The notes below the pieces were generated by a model. It saw only the letters and a list, made by a program, of their open reading frames with translations. It did no database searches and had not been told where the DNA came from. From NCBI GenBank assembly GCA_018711955.1, contig DVHQ01000218.1, forward strand, positions 1 through 13,934: a DNA stretch of 13,934 nucleotides, written 5' to 3'. The position numbers were made by a program, and so were the translations under genes. Source of the stretch: Limiplasma merdipullorum (GTDB lineage Bacteria > Bacillota > Clostridia > Christensenellales > Aristaeellaceae). Numbering within the stretch: position 1 is the first letter of the stretch; each line of letters starts with the position of its first letter. Positions 5,830 to 12,899 of this stretch are shown here, piece by piece.

Positions 5830-8250
5830 ATGCCGGAGCGTCCCGCGTACAACCCCGAACAAATCGAAAAGAAATGGCAGAAGCGCTGGCTGGACAGCGG
5901 CGTGTTCAATGCCGAGTTTCCCAGCGACAAGCCCAAATACTATTGCCTGATCGAGTTCCCCTACCCCAGCGGAAATGGCCTGCATGTGGGCCACCCACGC
6001 TCCAACACGGCGCTGGACATCATCGCCCGCAAGCGCCGCATGGAGGGCTACAACGTCCTTTACCCCATCGGTTATGATGCCTTTGGCCTGCCCACGGAGA
6101 ACTATGCCATCAAAAACAAGGTTCATCCTGCCGTGGTCACCAAAAAGAACATCGACCACTTCCGCGAGCAGCTCCAGCGCCTGGGCTTCAGCTTCGACTA
6201 TACACGTGAGGTCAACACCACCGATCCCTCCTACTATAAATGGACCCAGTGGATTTTTCTGAAACTGCTGGAAAACGGCCTGGCCTATAAGGCCGAAATG
6301 CCCATCAACTGGTGCACCGGCTGCAAATGCGGCCTGGCCAACGAAGAAGTGGTGGGCGGCGTGTGTGAGCGCTGCGGCAGCCAGGTGGTGCGGCGGGTCA
6401 AGAGCCAGTGGATGCTGCGCATCACCAAGTACGCGCAGAAACTGCTGGACGGGTTGGACCATGTCGATTTCATCGAGGCGGTCAAGACCCAGCAGCGCAA
6501 CTGGATCGGCCGCAGCGAGGGCGCGGAGGTGGACTTCCAGCTCGCCGGCAAGGATGAGAAGCTGCGCGTGTTCACCACCCGGCCCGACACGCTCTTTGGC
6601 GCGACCTACATGGTTGTGAGCCCCGAACATCCGCTCATCGAGAAGTACAAGGATGAGATCGCCAACTACGCCGCCATCGCCGCCTACCGCGACGAGGCCG
6701 CCAAGAAGAGCGACTTTGAGCGCACGGAGCTGGCCAAGGACAAGACCGGCGTTCAGATCGACGGCATCCGCGCCGTCAACCCTGTCAATGGCAAGGAGAT
6801 CCCCATCTGGGTCAGCGACTATGTGCTCATGAGCTATGGCACCGGCGCCATCATGGCCGTGCCTGCGCATGACACCCGCGACTGGGAGTTCGCCACCAAG
6901 TTTGGCATCCCCATGGTGGAGGTGGTTTCCGGCGGCGACATCACCAAGGAAGCCTACACCGATATCGTGGACGGCGTGCTGTGCAACAGCGATTTCCTCA
7001 ACGGCCTGCGCGTGGCCGACGCCAAGAAGAAGATCATCGACTGGCTGGTGGAAAAGGGCCTGGGCGAGCGCAAGGTCAACTACAAGCTGCGTGACTGGGT
7101 GTTCAGCCGCCAGCGCTACTGGGGCGAGCCGATCCCCGTGGTGCACTGCCCGCACTGCGGTACCGTGCCCGTGCCGGAGAGCGACCTGCCCGTACTCCTG
7201 CCCGATGTGGAAAACTACGAGCCCACCGACAGCGGCGAGAGCCCCCTGGCAACCATGACCGACTGGGTCAATACCACCTGCCCCAAGTGTGGCGGCCCGG
7301 CCAAGCGCGAAACCGATACCATGCCCCAGTGGGCGGGTTCCAGCTGGTACTTCCTTCGCTACTGCGATCCGCATAACGACAAGGAATTTGCCAGCCAGGA
7401 GGCGTTGGATTACTTCATGCCCGTGGACTGGTACAACGGAGGCATGGAGCACACCACCCTGCATCTGCTTTACAGCCGGTTCTGGCACCTGTTCCTGCAT
7501 GATCTGGGGCTGGTGAAGGCGCCGGAGCCTTACCAGAAGCGCACCAGCCACGGTATGATCCTGGGCGAGAACAACGAGAAGATGTCCAAGTCCCGCGGCA
7601 ACGTCATCAACCCTGATGACATCGTCAATGAGCTGGGCGCGGATGCCTTCCGCCTCTATGAGATGTTCATGGGTGCCTTCGATCAGGCCATCCCGTGGTC
7701 CACCAACGGCGCTCGCGGCTGCCGCCGCTTCCTGGACCGCGTGTGGCGTCTTCAGGACATGATTTTGCCCGGCGAGGGCTACTCCAAGGCACTCACCCCG
7801 CTGATGCATGAGACCATCAAGAAGGTGGGCGAGGACTACGAGGCCATGAAGTACAACACGGCCATCGCCGCCATGATGTCGCTGGTTAACGAGTTCTACG
7901 CCGCCGGCGGCTGCACCCGTGAGGAGCTGCGCACGCTGATTCTTCTGCTCAGCCCCGTGGCCCCGCATATCTGCGAGGAGATGTGGGAGCAGATGGGCTT
8001 TGGCAGCGGCCTCGCGCGCGAGCCCTGGCCCACCTACGACGAAAAGGCCATGAAGCGCACCGAGGTGGAAATCGGCGTGCAGGTCAATGGCAAGGTGCGC
8101 GGCCGCATTATGGTCTCGCCGGACATGACCCGCGAGCAGGCGGAGAAAGAGCTTCCCCAGCGCGCGGATATCCAGCAGATCGTGGGCGGGAAAGCCATTG
8201 CAAAGGTGATCTTTGTGCCGGGTCGCCTGTGCAATTTGATTGTGAAATAA
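5830..8250 (+). CDS. leuS: Leucine--tRNA ligase (LeuRS)
   Basis: An 806-residue class I synthetase charging tRNA-Leu. The ATG at 5830 follows AAAGGAGAGAG (5816-5826); an in-frame TTG at 5809 lies before that site and is rejected. Order of parts: HVGH at residues 52-55, a zinc-ribbon with Cys162, Cys165, Cys179 and Cys182, and the CP1 editing domain from about 220 to 400 with TTRPDT (249-254) and HDTRD (347-351). A second pair of CxxC motifs follows (HCPHCG, CPKCGG), then KMSKS at 584-588 in GENNEKMSKSRGN. The C-terminal domain ends in QVNGKVRGRI and the closing segment. The large insert before KMSKS found in E. coli LeuRS is absent, as in Gram-positive enzymes. After HVGH the enzyme reads PRSNTALDI rather than the PEGYTATDI I know from classic LeuRS. 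The editing site looks intact. It is second in the gltX operon. Confidence 0.97.
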   Translation: MPERPAYNPEQIEKKWQKRWLDSGVFNAEFPSDKPKYYCLIEFPYPSGNGLHVGHPRSNTALDIIARKRRMEGYNVLYPIGYDAFGLPTENYAIKNKVHPAVVTKKNIDHFREQLQRLGFSFDYTREVNTTDPSYYKWTQWIFLKLLENGLAYKAEMPINWCTGCKCGLANEEVVGGVCERCGSQVVRRVKSQWMLRITKYAQKLLDGLDHVDFIEAVKTQQRNWIGRSEGAEVDFQLAGKDEKLRVFTTRPDTLFGATYMVVSPEHPLIEKYKDEIANYAAIAAYRDEAAKKSDFERTELAKDKTGVQIDGIRAVNPVNGKEIPIWVSDYVLMSYGTGAIMAVPAHDTRDWEFATKFGIPMVEVVSGGDITKEAYTDIVDGVLCNSDFLNGLRVADAKKKIIDWLVEKGLGERKVNYKLRDWVFSRQRYWGEPIPVVHCPHCGTVPVPESDLPVLLPDVENYEPTDSGESPLATMTDWVNTTCPKCGGPAKRETDTMPQWAGSSWYFLRYCDPHNDKEFASQEALDYFMPVDWYNGGMEHTTLHLLYSRFWHLFLHDLGLVKAPEPYQKRTSHGMILGENNEKMSKSRGNVINPDDIVNELGADAFRLYEMFMGAFDQAIPWSTNGARGCRRFLDRVWRLQDMILPGEGYSKALTPLMHETIKKVGEDYEAMKYNTAIAAMMSLVNEFYAAGGCTREELRTLILLLSPVAPHICEEMWEQMGFGSGLAREPWPTYDEKAMKRTEVEIGVQVNGKVRGRIMVSPDMTREQAEKELPQRADIQQIVGGKAIAKVIFVPGRLCNLIVK

Positions 8251-8276
8251 GCGGCGACGCGGGGGGAGGAAAGCGA

Positions 8277-10106
8277 ATGCTGCTGGGAATATCCCTCGGG
8301 ACGCTGCTGGTATGCCTGTGTGTGCTGTGCAACCGGCGGGTTGAGCGATTGGCGGCGCCCTTTGTTTGCGGGCTAATGCTGCTGGAATACCTGCTGGCCC
8401 TTTTCGGACGGCTGGAATGGCTGATGTGGATAGCGCTGGCGTGTGCGTTGGGCGCGCTGGCCGTTCTGTTGGTCAGTCTGGCAAAAGGACACGGCAAAAT
8501 ATTGAAGGCCGGCGTGGGCTGCGTGCTCACGCCAGGCCTTTTGTGCCTTGTGGCGCTGACGATCCTGTTCCATGTGGGCAGTCAGGGGCTGTTTGTAAAC
8601 GCGGCAGACGATATTCACTACTGGGCTATTGAGGTACGGTCCCTCTATGCGCACGGCGGGCTGGTGGATGCTCGGCACCATCTCTCGCCCAATTTCATGA
8701 ACTATACGCCCGGCATGGCACTGTACCAGTGGACGGCAATGGCTGTTTTGGGAGAATGGAACGAGACCGCCCTGTTTGCCATGCTCTGGATTTTCTATGC
8801 GGTGTTCCTGCTTCCTCACTTTGAGTGGGTTACATGGAAAAGGGCAGGCTGGGCGGTGCTGGAAATGCTTCTTGTGATTGCTGTGCCGGCGGCACTAGGG
8901 ACAGATGCCTTTACCATGCTGCGTGTGGACAGTGCGCAGGGCTTATGCCTGGGATATGCGCTGGTGCAGGCATGGTATGCATGCCGAGAAACGACGGGCC
9001 GCGGTGAAAGACTATGTTACTTCGCACTGGCTCTTTGCGCACTGGTGCTGATCAAACTGTCCGGCGTGGCCTGGGTGCTGATGGCGATGGCTTTTGTTCT
9101 GGTGGTCCGTTCCCTTTCGCCAAACCCGCTTCGTCTGCGCGCAGCACTGATGACCGCTGCGGCACCGGCGGTGGTTTTGGTCAGCTGGCTGGCGTTTTGT
9201 GCCGCCAATGGGCTTACGGGCATGCATGCTGAATCACTGTTGGAGCAGTTGGAAGCCTTGGGGAGCGGACAAAGCGGGGTGGGAGCGGTTCTGTCCCGCC
9301 TCCCGGGAGCCATTTGGCGGGCGCTGACCTACGTCCCCCAGGAAACGGGCTTCAAGCAGCTCAGCGTGCTGGGAAGCATGATACTGACGCTGCTGGCGCC
9401 GATGGCGTTGGGAAAGAAAAAAGGGATTCGTCTGTTTCTGTGGGCGCTGGCCTGTCATGCGCTGTTTCTGATGGGGTATGCGCTGTCCGTCGTTTCCCTG
9501 CTTTATAATGAAAGCGGAGCGCTATTGGACAATACGAACTTTGGCTATTCCGTGCTCATGCGTTATCATTGTCCGCTGGTGATAGGGCTGTTTGTGCTTT
9601 GGATGGTTCTGCTTCGGGAAAACCGCAGATCCACAGAACGAACCGGACCTCTCACTTTGTCTGCTGCGGTGGGAATAGCGCTCACGGCAGTGGTCTTGCT
9701 CGGAGCTCCCTGGCGCGAGGTGGAGCAGACCTTTTTCGTTCGCAGCGATGAAGTCACACAGTTTGAGGACCGCACGGCAACCTATCTGGCGGAAAACTTC
9801 TGGACAGATATGCTGGAGGAACCGGAAAACTGCGTGGTTGCCTATGGCATAGCAAGCCTGGTGTCGCGGGTGGAATTTTTGCAGTATGCGCTTGCACCCG
9901 TAAAACTGGTGATGCCGCAGGAGGGGGAGCTGGACACGCAGCCCTTTGAAGAATGGCTTCGTGCCGTCGGGGCTACCCACGTGGTATGTATGGATGAGGA
10001 TAATCCGATTTATGACAATGCGATTGCCTACATGCCGGACGGTTGGCTGGATATCGCCATACCCTACGCCGTGCGCTGGAAAGATGGTTCCCTGATTCTG
10101 GAATGA
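8277..10106 (+). CDS. Polytopic membrane protein, probable GT-C-type glycosyltransferase
   Basis: A 609-residue integral membrane protein. The ATG at 8277 follows GGGGGGAGGA (8261-8270); the open frame extends further upstream inside leuS but reads as polar, non-membrane sequence there. About 10-13 membrane segments are visible, the first at residues 1-18, 26-43, 48-68 and 83-101. The loop after the fourth has ADDIHYWA (110-117) and then NYTPGMALYQW (142-152). An acidic residue in the first outer loop, followed by HYW and a later YxPG..L.Q, recalls uncharacterised GT-C glycosyltransferases of Clostridia that take lipid-linked sugars. A soluble tail covers about 490-609. The gene lies 26 bases after leuS and before an ABC pair, suggesting an envelope role. 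By eye it is less GC-rich than leuS. Membrane nature is certain; transferase activity is inference and the substrate unknown. Confidence 0.75.
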   Translation: MLLGISLGTLLVCLCVLCNRRVERLAAPFVCGLMLLEYLLALFGRLEWLMWIALACALGALAVLLVSLAKGHGKILKAGVGCVLTPGLLCLVALTILFHVGSQGLFVNAADDIHYWAIEVRSLYAHGGLVDARHHLSPNFMNYTPGMALYQWTAMAVLGEWNETALFAMLWIFYAVFLLPHFEWVTWKRAGWAVLEMLLVIAVPAALGTDAFTMLRVDSAQGLCLGYALVQAWYACRETTGRGERLCYFALALCALVLIKLSGVAWVLMAMAFVLVVRSLSPNPLRLRAALMTAAAPAVVLVSWLAFCAANGLTGMHAESLLEQLEALGSGQSGVGAVLSRLPGAIWRALTYVPQETGFKQLSVLGSMILTLLAPMALGKKKGIRLFLWALACHALFLMGYALSVVSLLYNESGALLDNTNFGYSVLMRYHCPLVIGLFVLWMVLLRENRRSTERTGPLTLSAAVGIALTAVVLLGAPWREVEQTFFVRSDEVTQFEDRTATYLAENFWTDMLEEPENCVVAYGIASLVSRVEFLQYALAPVKLVMPQEGELDTQPFEEWLRAVGATHVVCMDEDNPIYDNAIAYMPDGWLDIAIPYAVRWKDGSLILE

Positions 10107-10113
10107 AGTGCTG

Positions 10114-10120
10114 AAGGGAG
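10114..10120 (+). promoter_or_regulatory. Ribosome binding site that leaves the next start ambiguous
   Basis: AAGGGAG lies 2 bases before the ATG at 10123 and 8 bases before an in-frame TTG at 10129. If the AAGG core is used, the ATG has 5 bases of spacing. If GGGAG is used, the TTG has the better spacing. A GTG at 10108 lies before the site and is unlikely. Confidence 0.5.
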
Positions 10121-10122
10121 AA

Positions 10123-11028
10123 ATGTATTTGGAATCAAAAAGAGCACCTGCCGTCCGCGCATGTGGCCTTACAAGGCGCTTTGGTCGGGCTGTGGCGCTG
10201 GACGGCCTGGATTTTTCGGTGGCCGCAGGCCAGGTGGTGGGCCTTCTGGGCCGAAACGGCGCGGGAAAAAGTACATTGCTGCGCATTGTAAGCGGCCAGC
10301 TGCGACAGACGGGCGGAGAGGCCGAGCTGATGGGCGCGCCGGTAGGGATGGAAACGCTGGGCCGCCTGTGCCTGATCGGAGATACGCCGGACTTTGGAGG
10401 CTTGAGAAATGCCGCCGAGTTTCTCGCCGTGTGCCGATGCCTGTTTCCTTCCTGGCAGGAAGAACAGGCGGGACGGCTGATGACGCTGTTTGGGCTGCCG
10501 CTGAAAAAGCCGCTCAAGGGATACAGCCGCGGCATGCAGACGGCCTTGCTCCTGTGCGCGGGCCTGGCCTCCGGGGCGGAGCTGACCATATTTGACGAGC
10601 CGAGCCTCGGCCTGGACGCGGTGATGCGCGAACGGTTTTATGACGAGGTCGTGGCGGCGCACAGGAGGGAGCCGGAGCACACCTTTCTGATCAGCACACA
10701 CCTGATTGACGAGGTTGCACGCACGCTGGATTACGCCGTGATGATCGACGGCGGGCGGCTGCTGGCTCAGGGCTCGCCGGAGGAGATGACGCGGCTGTAT
10801 CTGTGCGTATCGGGCTCGGCGGAGGAGGTGCGCGCCGCGACGGCGGGCCTTGCGGTCCTGCGGGAAGAAGAGGTGGCCGGAACTTTGGTGCGTTATACGC
10901 GCCTGAACGCGCCGGAGGACGCCGAACGCATTCGGGCCTGCGGCCGGGTGCAGACCGCGCCGGTGAGCCTGCAGAGGCTGTTTGTGCTTTTGACCGAAGG
11001 AAAGGAGGCGGAGCGCGATGCCGGTTGA
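10123..11028 (+). CDS. ABC transporter ATP-binding protein, YtrB/BcrA-like
   Basis: A 301-residue ATPase subunit of an ABC transporter, counted from the ATG at 10123; an in-frame TTG at 10129 would shorten it by two residues. Walker A is GRNGAGKST (43-51), the signature is degenerate (GYSRGMQ, 133-139), Walker B is ELTIFDEP (153-160) with Glu159, the D-loop is SLGLDAV and the switch is His193 in ISTHLIDE. The form EPSLGLDAV..RFY plus STHLIDE is typical of the YtrB branch of BcrA-type exporters, which are often linked to antibiotic or envelope stress. No GntR-family YtrA-like regulator is nearby. The usual Q-loop glutamine is not seen; the region reads IGDTPDFGGLRN (85-96). About 90 residues follow the nucleotide-binding domain. 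The last 11 bases overlap the permease gene, so the two are probably translated together. The cargo is unknown. Confidence 0.9.
   Translation: MYLESKRAPAVRACGLTRRFGRAVALDGLDFSVAAGQVVGLLGRNGAGKSTLLRIVSGQLRQTGGEAELMGAPVGMETLGRLCLIGDTPDFGGLRNAAEFLAVCRCLFPSWQEEQAGRLMTLFGLPLKKPLKGYSRGMQTALLLCAGLASGAELTIFDEPSLGLDAVMRERFYDEVVAAHRREPEHTFLISTHLIDEVARTLDYAVMIDGGRLLAQGSPEEMTRLYLCVSGSAEEVRAATAGLAVLREEEVAGTLVRYTRLNAPEDAERIRACGRVQTAPVSLQRLFVLLTEGKEAERDAG
11001..11008 (+). promoter_or_regulatory. Strong ribosome binding site inside the ABC ATPase gene
   Basis: AAAGGAGG ends 9 bases before the ATG at 11018 and lies within the 3' end of the ATPase coding sequence. It fixes the start of the permease and accounts for the 11-base gene overlap. 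Confidence 0.75.
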
Positions 11029-11839
11029 ACATGTGGGATGGATGCGGCGCTCGCGCTTCCTGGGCGCCATGCGGTATCACCGGGCGTGGATGGGTCGGCT
11101 GATTGGATGGGGCCTGCTGGTTTTGCTGGCAGGCAACGCGATCGCGATTGCCGCGGCCCTGGCGGGCGCGGGCGATCTGAATATGGCCGGCGTGTCGTCC
11201 GATTTTTCCCTGACCATGGCGCTGCTGCTGGTATGCGCCTGCCTGGCGGCGCACAGCCGCACACGGTTTTTGCTCCGGTTTGGCACGGCGCGCTTCCCGG
11301 TGTGGCTGAGCAATGTGCTGGCGTTGTTTTTGGGCGCGGCGGCATTTTTGCTGGGCACGCTGCTGATCAACCTGGCGACGGGGGGAACGGTCCTGCTTCT
11401 CTCCCGCACGATGCCGGCCCGCTTCACCCTGACAGCCTATACGGACGCTCTGCCAACGGGCGCGGCGCTGCTGGGCCATACCCTGCGGGAGTCGCTGGAA
11501 GGGTTGCCGCAGCAGCTTTTGTGGCTTTTGGAGTGGACCAGCCTGTTCTATCTGCTGGCCTGCTGCCTCAGGCGCAGGCGCGGGCTGACGCTGGCGGTGG
11601 TGCTCGGCGTACCCTTCGTGTGCGTCATGCTCATGCTCATGCCTTTTGTCCGCGAGACAGCCGTTATCCTGGAAAGCGGTACGGAAACGGAGATCATGGC
11701 CATGGGTCTTGAGTGGATGCAGTGGCTGGCGCGAGTGGCGCAGTTCGTGGTGGAACAGTGGCAATGGATTCAGCTGGGCGCGGCGGCGGTTTCTCTGCCG
11801 CTGAGCTATCTATGTATGCGCACGACCCCGCAGCCGTAG
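11018..11839 (+). CDS. ABC transporter permease subunit (partner of the upstream ATPase)
   Basis: A 273-residue membrane protein that I do not recognise by sequence signature. It is called a permease from topology and position. Six hydrophobic segments are visible, at about residues 28-50, 63-79, 97-128 (long, possibly with a re-entrant part), 164-184, 189-210 and 249-266. A basic N-terminus (MRRSRFLGAMRYHRAW) is consistent with an inside location. The segment TRFLLRFGTARFPVWLSNVLA (cytosolic loop into the third segment) resembles the coupling region of short clostridial ABC-2-like permeases. Its start lies within the ATPase gene, and one ATPase plus one permease would form a homodimeric exporter. 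The substrate cannot be inferred. The ybaK-type gene follows after 28 bases. Confidence 0.75.
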   Translation: MPVEHVGWMRRSRFLGAMRYHRAWMGRLIGWGLLVLLAGNAIAIAAALAGAGDLNMAGVSSDFSLTMALLLVCACLAAHSRTRFLLRFGTARFPVWLSNVLALFLGAAAFLLGTLLINLATGGTVLLLSRTMPARFTLTAYTDALPTGAALLGHTLRESLEGLPQQLLWLLEWTSLFYLLACCLRRRRGLTLAVVLGVPFVCVMLMLMPFVRETAVILESGTETEIMAMGLEWMQWLARVAQFVVEQWQWIQLGAAAVSLPLSYLCMRTTPQP

Positions 11840-11867
11840 CGCACCATGATGGAAAGGATGACAAACG

Positions 11868-12332
11868 ATGAGCTTTGAGCAGGTAAAGGCCTATCTGGCC
11901 GGGTTGGGGCTGAACGCTCTGGAATTTGACGTATCCAGCGCCACAGTGGAGCTGGCGGCGGTGGCCGTGGGGTGCGAACCGCGCCGCATCGCCAAGACGA
12001 TGAGCTTTCTGGTGGACGGCGCGCCCGTTTTGATTGTGCTGGCGGGCGATGCCAAGGTGAACAACACAAAATTTAAGGCGGCCTTTCATCAGAAGGCCAA
12101 AATGCTCGGCCACGAGCAGGTGGCCGAGCTGACGGGCTTCCCGGTGGGCGGCGTGTGTCCGTTTCTGGCTCCGGAGGGCGTGAAGGTCTATCTGGACGAA
12201 TCGCTTAAGCGCTTCGATACGGTGTTCCCCGCCGCCGGTACCCCCAACAGCGCCGTGGAGGTTACGTTGCCCCAGCTGGAGGCCGCCTCGCACGCCGCGG
12301 GCTGGGTGGACGTGTCGCAGATCGTGGAGTAA
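11868..12332 (+). CDS. YbaK/EbsC family protein, probable aminoacyl-tRNA trans-editing enzyme
   Basis: A 154-residue single-domain protein of the YbaK / ProX family, which hydrolyses wrongly charged tRNAs (Cys-tRNA-Pro for YbaK, Ala-tRNA-Pro for ProXp-ala). The ATG at 11868 follows GGAAAGGA (11851-11858). Family marks are RIAKTMSF with Lys43 at the place of the catalytic YbaK lysine, VLAGDAKVNNTKF (57-69), the glycine-rich turn GFPVGGVCPF (90-99), and AAGTPNSAVEV (122-132) closing the substrate pocket. It closes the operon that starts with gltX and leuS, which supports a translation quality-control role. Which mischarged tRNA it clears cannot be told from the sequence; the Pro-type specificity is known only for the named relatives. 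Its stop abuts the stop of the opposing gene with no base between them. Confidence 0.88.
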   Translation: MSFEQVKAYLAGLGLNALEFDVSSATVELAAVAVGCEPRRIAKTMSFLVDGAPVLIVLAGDAKVNNTKFKAAFHQKAKMLGHEQVAELTGFPVGGVCPFLAPEGVKVYLDESLKRFDTVFPAAGTPNSAVEVTLPQLEAASHAAGWVDVSQIVE

Positions 12333-12776
12333 TCAGGTCTGAGCGGGCGATGCGGTTACTTCGGGCACGCCCTCCGCGGGGGTGGTCTGCGGGGCGGCGG
12401 TGGCCATTCCGCCGTCCTCGGTGGGGCCTGTATACGCCATTTGCTCCAGAATGCCTCTCATCGCGGCGAGGATGCTGTCGCTGGTGCCGGTCGCTCCTGC
12501 CACCGCGTCCACCCCGTCGATGGATTGCTTTTCCAGAATGGCCTTGGAAAGCCCCTCCTCAGCCTTGGTGAAGTATTCGCTCTTTTCCCCGCCGCGCCGG
12601 TTTTCGGCGGTCAGTTCGGTCATCTCGCCTCCGCGTACGGTGACGGTCACCACTACCTCGTCATTATACCCGGTTCCCAGGTCGCGGTAGACGCCGTCCT
12701 GGTACGGCTGAGCCAGGGCATAGGGGGCTGTGAACAGCATCAGGGCCAGAAGAAGGGCGATACGCTTTTTTGACAT
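12333..12776 (-). CDS. Exported FMN-binding-domain protein
   Basis: A 147-residue exported protein. The start (MSKKRIALLLALMLF) follows AGGAGG on the minus strand (12785-12790) with 8 bases of spacing; the longer open frame extending upstream is antisense to purA and is rejected. The signal peptide probably ends ALA|QP after residue 22. Residues about 25-112 form an FMN-binding domain like those of NqrC/RnfG and many clostridial surface proteins: DGVYRDLGTGYNDEVVVTVTV, then DAVAGATGTSDSI. In this family FMN is bound to the last Thr of an S/D-GAT-x-T motif; here that would be Thr98 in AGATGT. The final 30 residues are rich in Pro, Thr and Ala, a likely linker or exposed tail. A role in extracellular or membrane electron transfer is inferred; no ApbE flavin transferase or redox partner is in view. 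Confidence 0.85.
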   Translation of the reverse strand: MSKKRIALLLALMLFTAPYALAQPYQDGVYRDLGTGYNDEVVVTVTVRGGEMTELTAENRRGGEKSEYFTKAEEGLSKAILEKQSIDGVDAVAGATGTSDSILAAMRGILEQMAYTGPTEDGGMATAAPQTTPAEGVPEVTASPAQT

Positions 12777-12796
12777 GTGGTTTTCCTCCTGCTTGC

Positions 12797-12825
12797 TTGA
12801 CATTCCATACACGGTATAGTATAAA
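12797..12825 (+). promoter_or_regulatory. Near-consensus promoter of purA
   Basis: A perfect -35 TTGACA (12797-12802) and a -10 TATAAA (12820-12825) are 17 bases apart. The expected start near 12832 gives a leader of about 68 bases. No purine-riboswitch core was recognised in that leader. An ATAC-ACG-GTAT near-palindrome lies in the spacer. Confidence 0.8.
12818..12823 (-). promoter_or_regulatory. Possible -10 box for the FMN-binding protein gene
   Basis: Read on the minus strand this is TATACT, which would start transcription about 34 bases before the ATG at 12776. It overlaps the purA -10 box on the other strand. The matching -35 position (12841-12846) reads AGGGCT and is poor, so the call is tentative. 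Confidence 0.35.
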
Positions 12826-12850
12826 GAAAGATGGGGCATCAGCCCTGCTT

Positions 12851-12871
12851 CCGCGCCGCCGGGCGGCGTGG
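12851..12871 (+). other. GC-rich hairpin in the purA leader
   Basis: Eight pairs (one G-T) join 12851-12858 to 12864-12871 around a CCGGG loop. It lies about 20 bases into the predicted purA transcript and 11 bases before the ribosome binding site GGAAAGGGG (12882-12890). No T tract follows, so it is not a terminator. It may affect mRNA stability or be incidental to GC content. Confidence 0.35.
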
Positions 12872-12899
12872 AAAAACCATCGGAAAGGGGATCATTTTT

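Noticed and set aside
5737..7968. 743-codon open frame on the minus strand across leuS
   Set aside because: It is antisense to leuS, with His/Val/Gly-rich low-information translation and no credible ribosome binding site or family motif.
7983..8276. 98-codon upstream extension of the GT-C-like protein inside leuS
   Set aside because: The stretch is polar and overlaps the leuS C-terminus in another frame. The ribosome binding site at 8261-8270 and first membrane helix support the ATG at 8277.
9522..11764. Minus-strand open frames (9522-10589, 10135-11070, 10691-11764) across the ABC genes
   Set aside because: They overlap one another and the convincing + strand ABC ATPase and permease, and their translations are Arg/Pro/Ser/Gln-rich without domain signatures.
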